DNA from: Anaeroplasmataceae bacterium
Lineage (GTDB): Bacteria > Bacillota_I > Bacilli_A > Acholeplasmatales > Anaeroplasmataceae
DNA length: 6,331 nucleotides
Reading direction: 5' to 3'
Assembly: GCA_029050385.1 (NCBI GenBank)
Contig: JAIDMV010000362.1
Span: forward strand, 1 to 6,331
Shown: positions 6,029-6,331 of the stretch, one piece after another
How the letters are laid out: each line of letters starts with the position of its first letter
How positions within the stretch are numbered: position 1 is the first letter of the stretch
The notes under the pieces: generated by a model
Seen by the model: only the letters and a program-made list of their open reading frames with translations
Database searches by the model: none
Told to the model about the DNA's origin: nothing
Translations under genes and position numbers: made by a program

Positions 6029-6037
6029 AATCGTTAA
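6029..6037 (+). repeat. Direct repeat AATCGTTAA, mRNA copy (second copy 6096-6104)
   Basis: The 9-mer AATCGTTAA occurs at 6029-6037 in the mRNA 3' region and again at 6096-6104. The second copy forms the very 5' end of the minus-strand RNA as TTAACGATT. The small RNA can therefore pair in trans with the mRNA here, as well as across the terminator they share. Confidence 0.7.
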
Positions 6038-6051
6038 TAGTTCCCTTTAAG

Positions 6052-6105
6052 CAAAAAGGTAGGTCCGCAGCCTACCTTTTTCGTTTGAGATCCATAATCG
6101 TTAAC
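6052..6105 (-). ncRNA. Candidate antisense antitoxin RNA, about 55 nt
   Basis: Predicted from a near-consensus minus-strand promoter at 6112-6140 and the bidirectional terminator at 6053-6081. The RNA would begin GTTAACGATTATGG, run through a short unstructured stretch (ATCTCAAACG) and end in the GGTAGG/CCTACC hairpin with a CTGCGGA loop and U-tail. It overlaps the 3' end of the peptide mRNA fully across the terminator. It carries complements of the AGGTCCGC and AATCGTTAA repeats, so it can also bind the mRNA 5' end beside the leader ribosome site and its 3' region. Its size and convergent layout resemble RNA II of the par (Fst) locus. There is no credible ORF inside. Confidence 0.6.
6053..6081. 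terminator. Bidirectional terminator shared by two convergent RNAs
   Basis: AAAAAGGTAGG (6053-6063), loop TCCGCAG, CCTACCTTTTT (6071-6081). It is flanked by A5 and T5, so it has a U-tract in either direction. It ends the plus-strand peptide mRNA and the minus-strand small RNA. Its loop contains part of the AGGTCCGC repeat. Confidence 0.85.
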
Positions 6106-6111
6106 ACCTAT

Positions 6112-6140
6112 ATTATAAACTAAAACTTTATTTTTTACAA
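6112..6140 (-). promoter_or_regulatory. Strong promoter of the candidate antisense RNA
   Basis: On the minus strand TTGTAA (6135-6140), a 17-bp spacer and a perfect TATAAT (6112-6117). Start is predicted near 6105. With the bidirectional terminator 24 bases downstream of that point, no protein could be encoded, which is why I read it as a small-RNA promoter. Confidence 0.7.
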
Positions 6141-6145
6141 GTACT

Positions 6146-6173
6146 TTGAACACTTTTTTATTCAAGCTATACT
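6146..6173 (+). promoter_or_regulatory. Possible promoter for a gene beyond the right edge
   Basis: TTGAAC (6146-6151), 16 bp, TATACT (6168-6173) on the plus strand, back to back with the small-RNA promoter. The downstream 150 bases carry no complete gene. Two hairpins lie there: CCTGT/ACAGG (6213-6226) and TATTAC/GTAATA (6247-6262). They could be a leader RNA. I recognise no known riboswitch, and no tRNA: the tRNA-like GGGCTATCAGCTCAG at 6230-6244 lacks a T-arm partner. Confidence 0.35.
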
Positions 6174-6331
6174 AGAATATAGTTTGTTTATTAAGTTATG
6201 ATTTTGGAAATACCTGTAATCACAGGACGGGCTATCAGCTCAGACATATTACAAAAGTAATACTCGCTTCTATCCCTTATTCAGAAGGATTATTTACTTT
6301 CAATTATAATATCTTTTATTCTCGATTTATT

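Noticed and set aside
5822..6081. 6S RNA, tmRNA, SRP RNA or RNase P RNA
   Set aside because: None of their conserved segments is present. The RNA instead has two ribosome sites and ORFs.
6230..6244. tRNA-like start GGGCTATCAGCTCAG
   Set aside because: No anticodon stem, T-loop (GGTTCGAATCC-type) or acceptor partner follows.
6198..6260. Short plus-strand ORF starting MILEIPVITGRAISS, with the same frame open after its stop to the edge
   Set aside because: It has only about 20 codons, no ribosome site and no recognisable family. The hairpins there fit a noncoding leader equally well.

Overview
The window comes from a low-GC Gram-positive bacterium (Bacillota). AT-rich intergenic DNA, strong Shine-Dalgarno sites, U-tract hairpin terminators, a DegV fatty-acid-binding protein, a bacterial-type ProRS with an editing insert and an RNase J1-like nuclease all point there. 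A gut Clostridia or Erysipelotrichia-type lineage is plausible, but I cannot name a genus. The standard genetic code fits every gene.

Layout: positions 1-3081 are read on the minus strand. They hold a DegV family protein cut by the left edge, a small XRE-type regulator, and prolyl-tRNA synthetase (proS). The regulator and proS each have a recognisable terminator, and all three have a candidate promoter, so this looks like three separate transcription units. ProS is divergent from a complete RNase J gene (3250-4944, plus). RNase J runs convergently into a compact glutamate racemase-like gene (minus). The two stop codons overlap, and the RNase J terminator is written inside the last codons of the racemase.

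From about 5760 to 6140 there are no conventional genes, but the DNA is densely organised. A strong extended -10 promoter drives a roughly 260-nt plus-strand RNA with a leader ORF (41 codons). Nested out of frame inside it is a 26-residue single-span membrane peptide whose start codon lies in a 7-bp hairpin. The RNA ends at a bidirectional terminator. A strong minus-strand promoter fires a roughly 55-nt RNA into the same terminator from the other side. Two short direct repeats (AGGTCCGC and AATCGTTAA) let the small RNA base-pair with the mRNA at both its 5' and 3' regions. This is the architecture of a type I toxin-antitoxin locus: convergent RNAs and a shared terminator as in par/Fst, with a coupled leader ORF as in hok/mok. 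I did not recognise the peptide as a member of a named family. This is the main discovery candidate.

The last 190 bases hold a possible plus-strand promoter and two small hairpins, perhaps the leader of a gene beyond the right edge.

The housekeeping genes cover translation (ProRS), RNA turnover (RNase J), cell-wall D-glutamate supply (racemase) and fatty-acid handling (DegV). They share no obvious pathway, and the frequent strand switches and terminators suggest they are regulated independently.
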